DNA from: Paludibacteraceae bacterium
Lineage (GTDB): Bacteria > Bacteroidota > Bacteroidia > Bacteroidales > Paludibacteraceae
Length of the DNA: 64,000 nucleotides
Assembly: GCA_024401645.1 (NCBI GenBank)
Contig: JAKSKR010000001.1
Span: 1 to 64,000, forward strand
Reading direction: 5' to 3'
Positions 16,966-27,429 of this stretch are shown here, in pieces. Each line of letters starts with the position of its first letter. Positions within the stretch are counted from its first letter, which is position 1. The translations under genes and the position numbers were made by a program. The notes below the pieces were generated by a model. That model had not been told where the DNA came from and did no database searches. It saw nothing but the letters and a program-made list of their open reading frames with translations.

Positions 16966-19900
16966 ATGAAAACAAAGGGTATTATTATAACTGTAATTCT
17001 GTTCCTTTTAACCATCCTTAATGTTAACGCAGAGGTCTTAGAAGGAAAGTGCGGAGAAAACCTTACATTCTCGTTCGACGACGACACCGACATCCTTACC
17101 ATTATGGGTGTTGGCGACATGACCGATTACAAGGCTGCCGACGTTGTGCCATGGAACAAGGTGGTGGGACAGATTAAAAAGGTGGAAATGAAAGAGGGTG
17201 TTACCAGTGTCGGTAACTATGCCTTCTATGGTTGCGAACTCCTTTGGAACGTGAAGATGCCGTCTACGGTTACCCGAATTGGCGACTATGCTTTTGGGGC
17301 TTGCCTTTATCTGTTCAACATCGATTTGCCTGAAGACCTTACCTCTGTTGGCGCATATGCGTTCCTTGGTTGCTCAAACTTTAAGGAATTTACATTCCCT
17401 AAAAAAGTACAAGAGATTGGTGCTGGCGTGTTGTATGGTTGTAGCTCCATTGAAACAGTAGACATTAAGTGCGAACTGACTACAATTCCGGCTTATGCTT
17501 TCGACTATTGCAGTTCGTTGAAATCTATCAACATACCATCAACCGTTACCGCTATTGGGGGCTACGCCTTCCACAGTTGCGAGGCCTTGCCTACTTTGAA
17601 GTTGCCTGGCGAATTGCTGACTATTGGCGAATACGCATTCTATAACTGTAAGGCGTTAGATAAGGTTGTCTTGCCCGAGAAACTGACTACGATTGGTACT
17701 TATGGTTTCGGCTATTGCTCAAACCTAGGCGCCATAAACATACCTTCGGGTGTTAAGTCGCTCCCTAACTATACCTTCTACTCATGTTCTTCTTTGAAGA
17801 ATGTGGAAATGAATATTGGCTTGACCACCATCGGTCACCAGGCCTTCATTAATTGTACCTCGCTCGACAATGTGGTTATTCCGCGTAGTGTGACGTCTAT
17901 GAGCACCTATGTTTTCTATGGCTGTACCTCATTGTCGGAAATCGTCATTCCCGATGGCTTGACGACCTTGCCAGACTATACGTTCTATGGTTGTACTTCG
18001 TTGAGTAAGGTGCATTTGCCAAATACGTTGACGAGTGTTGAAGCGGGTGCCTTTATTAACTGTACTTCGTTGACCGAAATTGATCTTCCGGCTAGTATCT
18101 GTACCATTGGCGGCAGTGCCTTCCAAGGTGCAACAGCGTTGTCTGTAATGAAGATAAACCGTGTAAAGGATCCGTTGCCAACTTTGGGAAACAATGCCTT
18201 GCAAAAGGTGCCCGATTCGCTGGTTATTATTGTCCCTTGCGGACTTCTTCATGAATACCAAGAGACGAGAGACTGGGCCCCTTATGCCAGCAACTTCAGA
18301 GCCGATGACTTGAAGTTTAAAGTGACCGTTTCTACGAATAACAAGGCTTACGGTACGGTTGCACATGCTGGCGTGTCTTGCGGACGTTACTCGGCTGTAG
18401 ATACACTTTATGCAAAACCACTTGACGGTTACGAGTTCCTGAATTGGAACGATGGAAACACCATGAATCCACGCCCAATTGAAGTGACTAAAGATGTCAC
18501 CTATAAGGCTAACTTCGGTAAACTTACTGCCGAAGGCAAGTGTGGCGATAACCTTTATTGGAAGTTGAACGGTAGCGGTGTCCTCACCATCTACGGCTCT
18601 GGACCTATGTACGATTTTAAGACACATGGCTCTGTTTGGTACGAACATATAGGTGCCATTAAGTCGGTGGTGGTTGAACCGGGTGCTGCTAGCATTGGTA
18701 AGAATGCCTTCGAGAACTGTAAGCTGATAACCTCCCTGTCGTTACCAACTTCGGTTAAGGAGTTGGCCGATAGTGCCTTTTACGGTTGCACGTCTTTGAA
18801 GTCTATAGGCCTACCTTCTGAAACCGAGGCCAAGATTGGGGCTTCGGGTTTCCCTACCGTACCATCAACCTTTGTGCTTTACGTGCCTTGCAACTTGACC
18901 GAAGCCTACAAGGCTAGCGCTGGTACCAATACCTACGCAAAACAGATAAAGGCACTCGATACCTTCTATAAGGTGACCTTGAAGACCAACGATGCCACCT
19001 TGGGTTCGGTGAAGCTTGTTGGTAGGGTGTGCGAAGATGGTGTCATTTACGACACGATTGTTGCAACACCTTCGGCTGGTAACTATTTCTCGCATTGGGC
19101 CGACGATGCTTCAAACGCCCACACCACACGCGTGGTGAAGGTGACCGGCAATGTGACCTATACGGCCATCTTTGCCAATAAGATTGATGGCGGACAGTGT
19201 GGCGACGACTTGTATTGGGAATATACGAGCGATGGCTACCTTATTATTAAGGGTAATGGCGACATGAACAGCTTTACCGATGTTGCCGATGTGCCTTGGG
19301 CTAAACACTTGGGCGACATTAAGCACATTGCAATTAACGAGGGTGTTACTATGGTTGGTAACTATTCGTTCTTCGGATGCTCAAATGCAACCGACGTCTC
19401 GTTCCCTTCTACTTTGAAGACCATTGGTTCTTACGCATTCTATTCTTGTATGGAGTTGCAGGAAGTGCAGTTCCCCGAAAGCCTTAAGACCCTAGGTGCC
19501 TATTCGTTTAACGGATGCGCTTCCTTGCGTTCAATTGTCATCCCTTCATCCGTAACATCTATGGGTAATTACGTGTTCCAGGGTTGTACGTTGATGGAGA
19601 AGGCCGTTGTGAACGCCAGCATAAAGAGCTTGCCGGCTTACACCTTCTGCCACAACAATGCGCTTACCGAGGTGGTTTTGCCTGCTGACCTGACCTCTAT
19701 CGGCAATTATGCGTTCTACCGTTGCTTCAACTTGCCAGAAATCAACATTCCGCAAACCGTCACTTCAATTGGCGTGTATGCATTCTATTCTTGCCGTTCG
19801 CTGAAGGAAATCAACTTGCCGGAAAAACTGGGTAGCTTGGGCTACTATTCGTTGGCCAATTGCGTCAAGTTGAAAAAGGTAGTCATCCCGGCTAACGTCA

Positions 19901-22900
19901 TGTCGGTTCAAGATGGCTTGTGCTACGGCGACAGCCTGTTGACCGAAGTGGTTATTCCAGAAGTCGCAACTTCTATCAACGCCAGCGCCTTCTATGGTTG
20001 TGTGGCTTTAACGAAGATAAACTTCCCGGTTGCACTTGCTACCATTTCTTCTAGTGCATTCCGTGGCTGTAAGTCGCTAAATAATTTAAGCTTGCCTGCC
20101 AATATACAGACCTTGGGCGAGGCTGCCTTCTACGATTGTACGGGCTTGACCAACATCAATCTGCCTAGTGGCTTGGTATCGATTGGCAAGAATACATTCT
20201 ATGGTTGTACGGGTTTGACCAACATGGTCATTCCTACCCGTGTGCTAACCTTGGGCGAAACTGCATTTGGCAACTGCTCAAGTCTTGAGACCTTGTTGTT
20301 GCAGCGCCGCGAAGATGCCCTAACCGCAATGGGTTTAAACACCTTCAGAAATACACCACAGACGCTTACCATATACGTGCCTTGTTCTCGTGTCGACGAC
20401 TATAAGGCTTTGAGCTCGTGGAGTACGCAGGTAGACCGCATGGTTTCTGACGTAGATTTCTACAAGGTAACATTAAAGTCTTCTGACGAAAAATTGGGTA
20501 CGGTTTCGCATTCTGGCTCGTTCTGCGACTTGACATCGGTTCGCGACTCCTTGTATGCAACAGTCAATGCCAACAGTACCTTCTTGAAATGGAGCGACGG
20601 CGTAACCGAGAACCCACGTTTGGTAACCCTTGACCGCGATACGACATTCCTTGCCGAGTTTATCGGCATTTTGGGCCGTGGCAAGTGTGGCGACAATTTG
20701 ACTTGGGAACTCGACTCTCGTGGCATCCTTACCATATCGGGTACTGGCAAGATGTACGACTTCGTGGCAGGACTCTCGTCATGGGCATCGTTTGCCGATG
20801 AAGTGAAGACTGTCGTTATAAACAAAGGTGCTGTGTCGGTTGGCGACAATGCGTTTAACGGATGCACCAACCTGAAGACTGTAACCCTTGCTTCTACTGT
20901 GAATAGCATTGGTAAGGGCACGTTCGCCAACTGCAAGGGTGTTGAATCCATTTACTGCAATGGCAATAAGGTGGTGACAATAGATAAGACCACCTTTGTG
21001 GGCGCTTCTGCTGCTATGGTGGTTTACGTGCCTTGTGGCTTGTTGGAAACTTACCAGAAGAACAGCGTGTGGAGTGCCTACGCAAAGAACTTGAAATCGT
21101 ATGGCGACTTGTATGAACTTACCGTGTTGACTAACGACGAAAAGTTGGGCGTGGCGCAACTAGAAGGCGTTGAGTGTGCCGACAACCAGTTGGTGGGCTC
21201 AATGAAGGCTATGCCTATTGAACCTAACCACTTCTCGTTCTGGAGCGATGACGAAGACCTTGAAGACACCCTTCGTGTGATGCCGTTCAATAGCGACACC
21301 ACCGTTACGGCTGTCTTCGCTAGCGTAATTGCTGAAGGACAGTGCGGTGCCAAGTTGTTCTGGACGTTCGATACACAAGGTAAGCTCGAAATTACCGGTA
21401 CGGGTAACATGTACAACTTCTCGTCAAGCTCACCTGCCGGTTGGAGCTCTTACGTTGGTCAGATTAAGCGTGTTTATATTGAAGAAGGTGCAACTTCGGT
21501 TGGTAACAATGCATTCTACGCTTGTACAAACTTGAAGAAGGTGCGCTTGCCAGAATCGTTGACGTCTATTGGTCAGTACAGCTTCAACGGCTGTTCGGGC
21601 TTGAAGGCTGTTAACTTGCCGACTGCATTAAAGACGTTGTCGCACTATGCGTTCTATGGTTGCTCGTCGCTCACTTCGGTTTATGTGCCGGGCTCGGTTA
21701 CAACCATGGGCAACTACTCGTTTGCAATGTGTCCTAACCTTGAAAAGGTGACCATCGACACTGGCTTGGTTACATTGCCTGAATATGTGTTCAATGGCTG
21801 TACGTCGTTGAAGTATGTCAGCTTGCCTAACACTTTGACCACTATTGCCCGTAATGCTTTCTCGGGTTGCCGTGCGTTAGATTCTATCCGCATTCCAGAA
21901 AATGTGGCTACTATAGCTACTTATGCCTTCAATGGTTGTGTGGCCTTGAAGTCTATTGAAATACCTTATGGTTTGGCAACCATTTCCGACTATACGTTCT
22001 ATAACTGTACGGCTCTCGAAAAGGTGGTGCTTCCACCAACCGTACGCAATTTGGGCGTGAGCGCGTTCAATGGCTGTTCTGCCCTTAACGACATCAGTTT
22101 GCCATTCAGCATTTCTACCATCGGTAACTCATGTTTCCGTTATTGCTCTTCGTTGCAGCACGTGTCGGTTCCAAACGGTGTGTCGATGCTTGGCGACTAT
22201 GTCTTTGCCGATTGCCCTAAATTGAGTTACGTCTTCATTCCGAACACGGTTACAGCATTGGGTTCTTATTCGTTCTACAACTGCTCGTCGTTGACGCGTG
22301 TTGCCGTGCCTAGTACCATTACCAAGATTGGCTCTTATGCGTTTGGCTATTGCTCGAAGCTCGATACGTTGCTTATCCGTCGTTACCAGGATCCTTTAAC
22401 GGCACTGAATACGAACGGATTGGTTCGAACCTCACCAAACCTTAACGTTTACTTGCCATGTAGCCGTTACGAAGACTATATGGTCGATGAGTCGTGGAAG
22501 GCTTTCCAGAACCGCATGTACATGGAGTCGTTCCTTTACCGCATTGCCTTATATCCGAACTACAAGTCGCGTGGCTCGGCAGCCGTGGTTGGTACAGGTT
22601 GCTCCGACAGTGTGTCGGTCGACACCATTATGGCATTTCCACGCAGTTGTGGACAATTCTCTCATTGGTCAGACGGCGTTACCGAAAATCCGCGCGTCTT
22701 GCGTGTGACTAGCGACTCTTTGCTCGAAGCCATTTTCATTGCCGATACCGTTATTCACGGAACGGTTGGCGACCTGAAGTGGACACTTTATTGCGACAGC
22801 TTGTTGGTGATTGACGGTGAAGGTAATATGCCTGACTTTAAATCGCCTAAAGACGTACCTTGGTACCCTTACCGCAACATGATTGTTTATGGCGACGTGC

Positions 22901-25900
22901 AGAATGGTGTGCGCAACATTGGTAACTATGCCTTCTACAACGATACGCTGTTGTTGGGCATTACGTTGCCACAAAGCTTGACCAAGATTGGCGACAAAGC
23001 CTTTGCGCAGTGTGTGGCTATGGATACCATCACCATACCGTCGTCGGTTAAGTCAATCGGTAAGTATGCATTTGCAGAGTCGGGTTTGAACTTCGTCAAT
23101 ATTCCTGAAGGCGTGAAGTTGGGCACCGCCATGTTGGCAAACTGTAAGGACTTGGGCTATGTTTACATGCCGAACACCTACACGGCGTTGGCCGATAGCA
23201 TGTTTGCTGGTTGTTCTGCGTTGAAGCAGGCGCCTATGCCAACATCTTTGAACTACATCAACCGCTTTGCGTTCATGGGTTGCTCGTCTTTGGAAAGCTT
23301 GACTTTGCCAGACAGTTTGCTCGAAATTCGCAACAGCGCGTTTGTCAACTGCTCATCTTTGCATAAGGTGACATTCCCAGACAATTTGGAAGTCATTGGT
23401 CAGAGCGCGTTCTACGCTTGCCCTGCTATCGATACGGTTGAGTGCTTGCGTGTTGAAGGCTCAATTCCTTCGCTTGGCTCTCGTGCCTTCGACGGTGAGG
23501 CTGAAGAACGCACCATATTTGTTGACTGTAACAAGCTGATGGATTACCGCAACGATGCAAATTGGGGTAAGTACAAATCTAACATCAGCACTTATGGCTT
23601 GATGTACACGGCTAACTTGACCGTGAGCGCCGACACTGCTGGTACGGTAGAATTGGTTTCTACCTGGTGCGACGAATCGGGCACACGCGACAGCATTGTG
23701 GCTACACCAATAGACTGTCACCGCTTCTTGCGTTGGAGCGATGGCGTTATTGAAAATCCGCGTGTCATTACCTTGAATAAGGACACCAACTTGGTGGCAA
23801 TTTTCCGCATCGGTTACATCGATATGGGACTTTGTGGCGAAAATGTAGAATGGGAATTAAGCTGCGACAGTACCCTTAAGATTATGGGTACGGGTGCTAT
23901 GGCAAACTACAGTGCCGAAAACCCTGCTCCTTGGGCGGGTTACAACGAAATAATTAAGGGCGTGCAGATTGCAGACGGCATTACCGCCATTGGTAATTCT
24001 GCATTTGCCGATGCTGGTGCCGTAGAAAAGGTTACATTGCCTTCTTCGGTTGTCTTTGTGGGTAGCAATGCCTTTGCGGGTTGCCACAACCTTAATACTA
24101 TTCGTGTTGAGGCCGATAAGGTTCCGGTTGCCGATTCTTCTTCGTTTGCCGATATTCGTAAGGACTTCACCATTTATGTGCCTTGTGTGTTGCAAGACGA
24201 CTACGAACAGGCTAATGGATGGAATGCTTACGCTGGCTCGTTTGCTCCTTTGAAGACACCGTTTGTCGTAAAGGTTGAGTTTGACGAAACCCTTGGTACT
24301 GTAACTTCGGGTCCGTTGACCTGTATCGATACGCTTACTGCGGTTAATTTCGTGGCTAAACCAATTGCCGGTGCACTGCTTGCCGGATGGGAAAGTGGTG
24401 AAAAGGTAACCGAACGAGTTGCAAACATTGTTTCCGATACCGTAATTAAAGCCATCTTCGTGCCAGATACCTTTAAGGTCGATGGTCTTGCCGATGGCTC
24501 GGGTAAGGTGCTTGGCGCTGGTCGCTATCCATTCCGCCAAAAGGCTACACTTACTGCCGAGCCTGCAAAGGGTTACCACTTCGTTAAGTGGAATACGGGT
24601 AACACTAATGCGGTAATCGATACGGTGGTTCTTGGCAATGTTAGCTTGACGGCAACTTTTGCCATCGACACTTGCCGATTGACAGTGATTGCCGACGGTA
24701 GGGGCGAGGCTTACGAATCTGGTAAATACCTTTATGGCGAAACTGCAACCCTTCGTGCAAAGGCCGACGAGTTGCACCACTTGGTTATGTGGAGCAACGG
24801 CTCAAAGGATACGCTGTTGACCATGAAGGTGACTTCTGACACCGTTATGACGGCTTATTTCGCAATCGACTCGTTCCGTGTGGCTGTTAAGGCTGAAAAC
24901 GGTACCGTAAGTGGCGCTGACTTGTATCCATACGGTGCAACTGCAAGTCTCGAAGCCGTTCCTGACTTTGGCTACCATTTCACAAAGTGGGCGAACGGCA
25001 GAACTGCTGCGGCCTTCGATACCGTTGTAGGTGGCGACATACTTGTTGAACCACTCTTCGAAATCAATACTTATACTTTGAACGTTCTTGCCGATGGCAA
25101 TGGTCAAGTCGCGGGAGGCGGTAAGTTCCTTCACGGCGAAAAGGCGGCTATTTCTGCGGTTCCAGATTATGGATTCCGCTTCGTTAAGTGGAGCAATGGC
25201 CGAAAGGTGGCAAACGATACCATCACCATGGTTTCCGACAGCACTTTGACCGGTATCTTCTCGGTAGACACTGTCTTGGTTGAAACCGTAGCTGAAAATG
25301 GTAAGATTCTTGGCGGTGGCGAATACCTCTTTGGCGATGAGGTTACCTTGAACGCTGTTGCCGACTCTGGCTACCACTTCTTGGCTTGGGCCGATGGCTC
25401 AACCATACCTACTACAACCTTTAAGGTGCTCGACGATACGGTGGTGACTGCCCAATTTGCAATAGACACGTTTGTAGTTGAATTGGCTGCAACCAATGGT
25501 AGCACAACCGGTGCCGGCAAGTACCTGTTTGGCGAAACGGCTCACTTGACTGCAATAGCCGACGCCAACTACCACTTTATGGCATGGAGCAACGGCGCAA
25601 CAACCGTAGGTATAGATTTGCTGATTAACAGCAACGTTAGCATGGAGGCTTTCTTTGCTCCTGATACTTTCACTGTACACATCAGCATGGGCGACAGCAT
25701 CGTTTCAGAGCCACATGTTTATGGCGACACTGTTCACTTGAGTTTCGTGCCAGTTCCGGGCCACCATTTCTTGGGTTGGAACAACGGCGCAACTACTCCT
25801 GAAACCGACATTAGGGTAGAGGGTGACACCACACTCTTCCCAATTCTCGAAAAAGATACGTTCTATATTGGCGGATTGGCAGTTAATGGCGTTGTTGAGG

Positions 25901-27213
25901 GTACCGGCTACTATGCATACAAGGATACAGCAAGATTGACGGCGGTTGCAAATGCGGGCTACCACTTCTTGAATTGGGAAAACGGGGTGACCGATTCTGT
26001 TCTGGCTTATGAGGTGCTTGGCAGCGATACATTGACCGCTTATTTCGCAGTAGATAGCGTTTACGTTACTATTGCCGATAGCGCTAACGTTACGGGGGCA
26101 ACCTCTGGCTACTACTTGTATGGCGACTCTATTCACTTGGCTGCGGTCCCAACCTATGGCTACCGCTTCAAGGAATGGAATAACGGATTGACCACCGAGA
26201 AGATTGGCATCCGTTTGACAGGCGATACCACACTGTTCCCAATCTTCGAACTCGACTCGTTCTACATCGATGCCATTGCCACTAGTGGTGGCGTGACCGA
26301 AGGCTCGGGCTATTATGCCTTCCTCGATGTGGCACACCTTTCTGCTAAAGCCGATTCTGGCTACCACTTCATGGGTTGGAACACCGGAAACAGCAATTCA
26401 GAACTTACCCTTCCTGTTGTTGGCAACTACAGCTTTGTTGCCATCTTTGGCGTAGACAGTTTCTTGGTCGACATTCCTACTGCAGACTGTGTGGGCGATA
26501 CCGGTAAGGCTTACCGCGCATTGGGCGACAGCCTTCATGTAACCGCACTCGAGAAGGAAGGCCACCGTTTCATTGGCTGGAACACAGGCGACACTGCACA
26601 CACCATAGGCTTGCGTGTTGAGGGTGATACTGTTATTTACCCAATTTACGAACGTAACCTATACAGGATAGACGTTGTTTCGCCTTATGGTTACGAGGGC
26701 GACACTTGTGGTTATTACGCTTATGGCGATACTTTATATGTTGAGGCTGGCGAAACCGTAGGCCGACACTTCGTTAAGTGGACCAACGGTGCAACAACCA
26801 TGGCTGCGACTTATGTGGTGCCTGCGCACGACGATACTCTGATGGCTGTTTACGAACGCGACGCCATCTTGGTTAAGACCTTGCCAACCGAAAACGGTAA
26901 GGTGTTCGGTGGCGGTTGGTACATGTATGGCGACACCGTTCGCTTGCGTGTGGTGGGTAACGAAGGCTACAAGTTCAGCAAATGGACCGACGAGTCGTTG
27001 GGTAACGATGCCGAACTCGTGTTTGTGCTGACCGAACCAATTGAAGTCACTGCCGAGTTTGTTGTAGACGAAGACTATATGTTCGACGTGTTCGATGTTA
27101 CCGGTCGACTCTATAAGCAGAAGGTGCTTCGTTCTAATGCGCTCGACGGTCTGCCAAACGGCACTTACATCCTCAATAACGGACATAAGTGCTACAAGGT
27201 AATGAAACGTTAA
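16966..27213 (+). CDS. Giant BspA-like leucine-rich repeat protein
   Basis: 3415 residues from the ATG at 16966, which begins a normal signal peptide (ending VNA). An upstream ATG in frame at 16858 would add 36 hydrophobic residues and is rejected. The protein contains seven 'CG..L.W.L...G.L.I.G.G.M' modules. Most of these open an array of BspA-type LRR_5 repeats ('L.S.V.IP.SVT.IG.YAF.GC'). The arrays close with IYVPCGLL..Y motifs and a 'W.DG.TENPR.V....DT...A.F' domain. From about residue 2500 there are 13 repeats of the Flg_new/InlB-type fold. The last 45 residues (VFDVTGRLYKQ...LPNGTYIL...VMKR) resemble a T9SS tail. Likely a surface adhesin; ligand unknown. Confidence 0.85.
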   Translation: MKTKGIIITVILFLLTILNVNAEVLEGKCGENLTFSFDDDTDILTIMGVGDMTDYKAADVVPWNKVVGQIKKVEMKEGVTSVGNYAFYGCELLWNVKMPSTVTRIGDYAFGACLYLFNIDLPEDLTSVGAYAFLGCSNFKEFTFPKKVQEIGAGVLYGCSSIETVDIKCELTTIPAYAFDYCSSLKSINIPSTVTAIGGYAFHSCEALPTLKLPGELLTIGEYAFYNCKALDKVVLPEKLTTIGTYGFGYCSNLGAINIPSGVKSLPNYTFYSCSSLKNVEMNIGLTTIGHQAFINCTSLDNVVIPRSVTSMSTYVFYGCTSLSEIVIPDGLTTLPDYTFYGCTSLSKVHLPNTLTSVEAGAFINCTSLTEIDLPASICTIGGSAFQGATALSVMKINRVKDPLPTLGNNALQKVPDSLVIIVPCGLLHEYQETRDWAPYASNFRADDLKFKVTVSTNNKAYGTVAHAGVSCGRYSAVDTLYAKPLDGYEFLNWNDGNTMNPRPIEVTKDVTYKANFGKLTAEGKCGDNLYWKLNGSGVLTIYGSGPMYDFKTHGSVWYEHIGAIKSVVVEPGAASIGKNAFENCKLITSLSLPTSVKELADSAFYGCTSLKSIGLPSETEAKIGASGFPTVPSTFVLYVPCNLTEAYKASAGTNTYAKQIKALDTFYKVTLKTNDATLGSVKLVGRVCEDGVIYDTIVATPSAGNYFSHWADDASNAHTTRVVKVTGNVTYTAIFANKIDGGQCGDDLYWEYTSDGYLIIKGNGDMNSFTDVADVPWAKHLGDIKHIAINEGVTMVGNYSFFGCSNATDVSFPSTLKTIGSYAFYSCMELQEVQFPESLKTLGAYSFNGCASLRSIVIPSSVTSMGNYVFQGCTLMEKAVVNASIKSLPAYTFCHNNALTEVVLPADLTSIGNYAFYRCFNLPEINIPQTVTSIGVYAFYSCRSLKEINLPEKLGSLGYYSLANCVKLKKVVIPANVMSVQDGLCYGDSLLTEVVIPEVATSINASAFYGCVALTKINFPVALATISSSAFRGCKSLNNLSLPANIQTLGEAAFYDCTGLTNINLPSGLVSIGKNTFYGCTGLTNMVIPTRVLTLGETAFGNCSSLETLLLQRREDALTAMGLNTFRNTPQTLTIYVPCSRVDDYKALSSWSTQVDRMVSDVDFYKVTLKSSDEKLGTVSHSGSFCDLTSVRDSLYATVNANSTFLKWSDGVTENPRLVTLDRDTTFLAEFIGILGRGKCGDNLTWELDSRGILTISGTGKMYDFVAGLSSWASFADEVKTVVINKGAVSVGDNAFNGCTNLKTVTLASTVNSIGKGTFANCKGVESIYCNGNKVVTIDKTTFVGASAAMVVYVPCGLLETYQKNSVWSAYAKNLKSYGDLYELTVLTNDEKLGVAQLEGVECADNQLVGSMKAMPIEPNHFSFWSDDEDLEDTLRVMPFNSDTTVTAVFASVIAEGQCGAKLFWTFDTQGKLEITGTGNMYNFSSSSPAGWSSYVGQIKRVYIEEGATSVGNNAFYACTNLKKVRLPESLTSIGQYSFNGCSGLKAVNLPTALKTLSHYAFYGCSSLTSVYVPGSVTTMGNYSFAMCPNLEKVTIDTGLVTLPEYVFNGCTSLKYVSLPNTLTTIARNAFSGCRALDSIRIPENVATIATYAFNGCVALKSIEIPYGLATISDYTFYNCTALEKVVLPPTVRNLGVSAFNGCSALNDISLPFSISTIGNSCFRYCSSLQHVSVPNGVSMLGDYVFADCPKLSYVFIPNTVTALGSYSFYNCSSLTRVAVPSTITKIGSYAFGYCSKLDTLLIRRYQDPLTALNTNGLVRTSPNLNVYLPCSRYEDYMVDESWKAFQNRMYMESFLYRIALYPNYKSRGSAAVVGTGCSDSVSVDTIMAFPRSCGQFSHWSDGVTENPRVLRVTSDSLLEAIFIADTVIHGTVGDLKWTLYCDSLLVIDGEGNMPDFKSPKDVPWYPYRNMIVYGDVQNGVRNIGNYAFYNDTLLLGITLPQSLTKIGDKAFAQCVAMDTITIPSSVKSIGKYAFAESGLNFVNIPEGVKLGTAMLANCKDLGYVYMPNTYTALADSMFAGCSALKQAPMPTSLNYINRFAFMGCSSLESLTLPDSLLEIRNSAFVNCSSLHKVTFPDNLEVIGQSAFYACPAIDTVECLRVEGSIPSLGSRAFDGEAEERTIFVDCNKLMDYRNDANWGKYKSNISTYGLMYTANLTVSADTAGTVELVSTWCDESGTRDSIVATPIDCHRFLRWSDGVIENPRVITLNKDTNLVAIFRIGYIDMGLCGENVEWELSCDSTLKIMGTGAMANYSAENPAPWAGYNEIIKGVQIADGITAIGNSAFADAGAVEKVTLPSSVVFVGSNAFAGCHNLNTIRVEADKVPVADSSSFADIRKDFTIYVPCVLQDDYEQANGWNAYAGSFAPLKTPFVVKVEFDETLGTVTSGPLTCIDTLTAVNFVAKPIAGALLAGWESGEKVTERVANIVSDTVIKAIFVPDTFKVDGLADGSGKVLGAGRYPFRQKATLTAEPAKGYHFVKWNTGNTNAVIDTVVLGNVSLTATFAIDTCRLTVIADGRGEAYESGKYLYGETATLRAKADELHHLVMWSNGSKDTLLTMKVTSDTVMTAYFAIDSFRVAVKAENGTVSGADLYPYGATASLEAVPDFGYHFTKWANGRTAAAFDTVVGGDILVEPLFEINTYTLNVLADGNGQVAGGGKFLHGEKAAISAVPDYGFRFVKWSNGRKVANDTITMVSDSTLTGIFSVDTVLVETVAENGKILGGGEYLFGDEVTLNAVADSGYHFLAWADGSTIPTTTFKVLDDTVVTAQFAIDTFVVELAATNGSTTGAGKYLFGETAHLTAIADANYHFMAWSNGATTVGIDLLINSNVSMEAFFAPDTFTVHISMGDSIVSEPHVYGDTVHLSFVPVPGHHFLGWNNGATTPETDIRVEGDTTLFPILEKDTFYIGGLAVNGVVEGTGYYAYKDTARLTAVANAGYHFLNWENGVTDSVLAYEVLGSDTLTAYFAVDSVYVTIADSANVTGATSGYYLYGDSIHLAAVPTYGYRFKEWNNGLTTEKIGIRLTGDTTLFPIFELDSFYIDAIATSGGVTEGSGYYAFLDVAHLSAKADSGYHFMGWNTGNSNSELTLPVVGNYSFVAIFGVDSFLVDIPTADCVGDTGKAYRALGDSLHVTALEKEGHRFIGWNTGDTAHTIGLRVEGDTVIYPIYERNLYRIDVVSPYGYEGDTCGYYAYGDTLYVEAGETVGRHFVKWTNGATTMAATYVVPAHDDTLMAVYERDAILVKTLPTENGKVFGGGWYMYGDTVRLRVVGNEGYKFSKWTDESLGNDAELVFVLTEPIEVTAEFVVDEDYMFDVFDVTGRLYKQKVLRSNALDGLPNGTYILNNGHKCYKVMKR
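24465..27070 (+). repeat. 13 tandem bacterial-repeat modules in the giant protein
   Basis: Units of about 65-70 residues recur 13 times, each with the scheme 'hydrophobic strand - ADG.G.V.G.G.Y..GE.A.L.A.A..GYHF..W.NG.T......V..D..L.A.F.ID'. They are diverged at the DNA level, so this is an old expansion and not a recent duplication. Confidence 0.75.
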
Positions 27214-27281
27214 GCGAGATAAGGCAAGGTCTGGAGCTTTTCGGAATATAAGTCTGGTTGACATATTGGCACTTTGTGCAC

Positions 27282-27320
27282 ATTAAAGTGGGCTCTGTTT
27301 CGTACAAAGTCCGCTTTAAT
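27282..27320 (+). terminator. Stem-loop after the giant gene
   Basis: ATTAAAGTGG (27282-27291) pairs with CCGCTTTAAT (27311-27320) with one G-U pair. There is no T-run after it, so it may act with Rho or only protect the 3' end. Confidence 0.4.
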
Positions 27321-27354
27321 TGTACCTAAAACCAATACACTCCCGAAAAAATGT

Positions 27355-27362
27355 TAACTTTG
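27355..27362 (+). promoter_or_regulatory. -7 element for ftsY
   Basis: TAACTTTG fits TAnnTTTG, 67 bases before the ftsY ATG. The preceding 17 bases CCCGAAAAAATGTTAAC (27343-27359) recur exactly at the end of the 33-bp repeat array near 34083-34099. Confidence 0.5.
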
Positions 27363-27429
27363 CATCAGGAAGATGTCCTGTTCTTCATAGGGACGTCTAT
27401 ATACACACTTTAAATTCAAAAAGACAATT

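Noticed and set aside
17929..27264. Long minus-strand open frames inside the giant repeat gene, several over 200 codons
   Set aside because: They mirror the plus-strand repeats, are repetitive in the same way, and have no start region or known motif. They are shadows of the codon bias.
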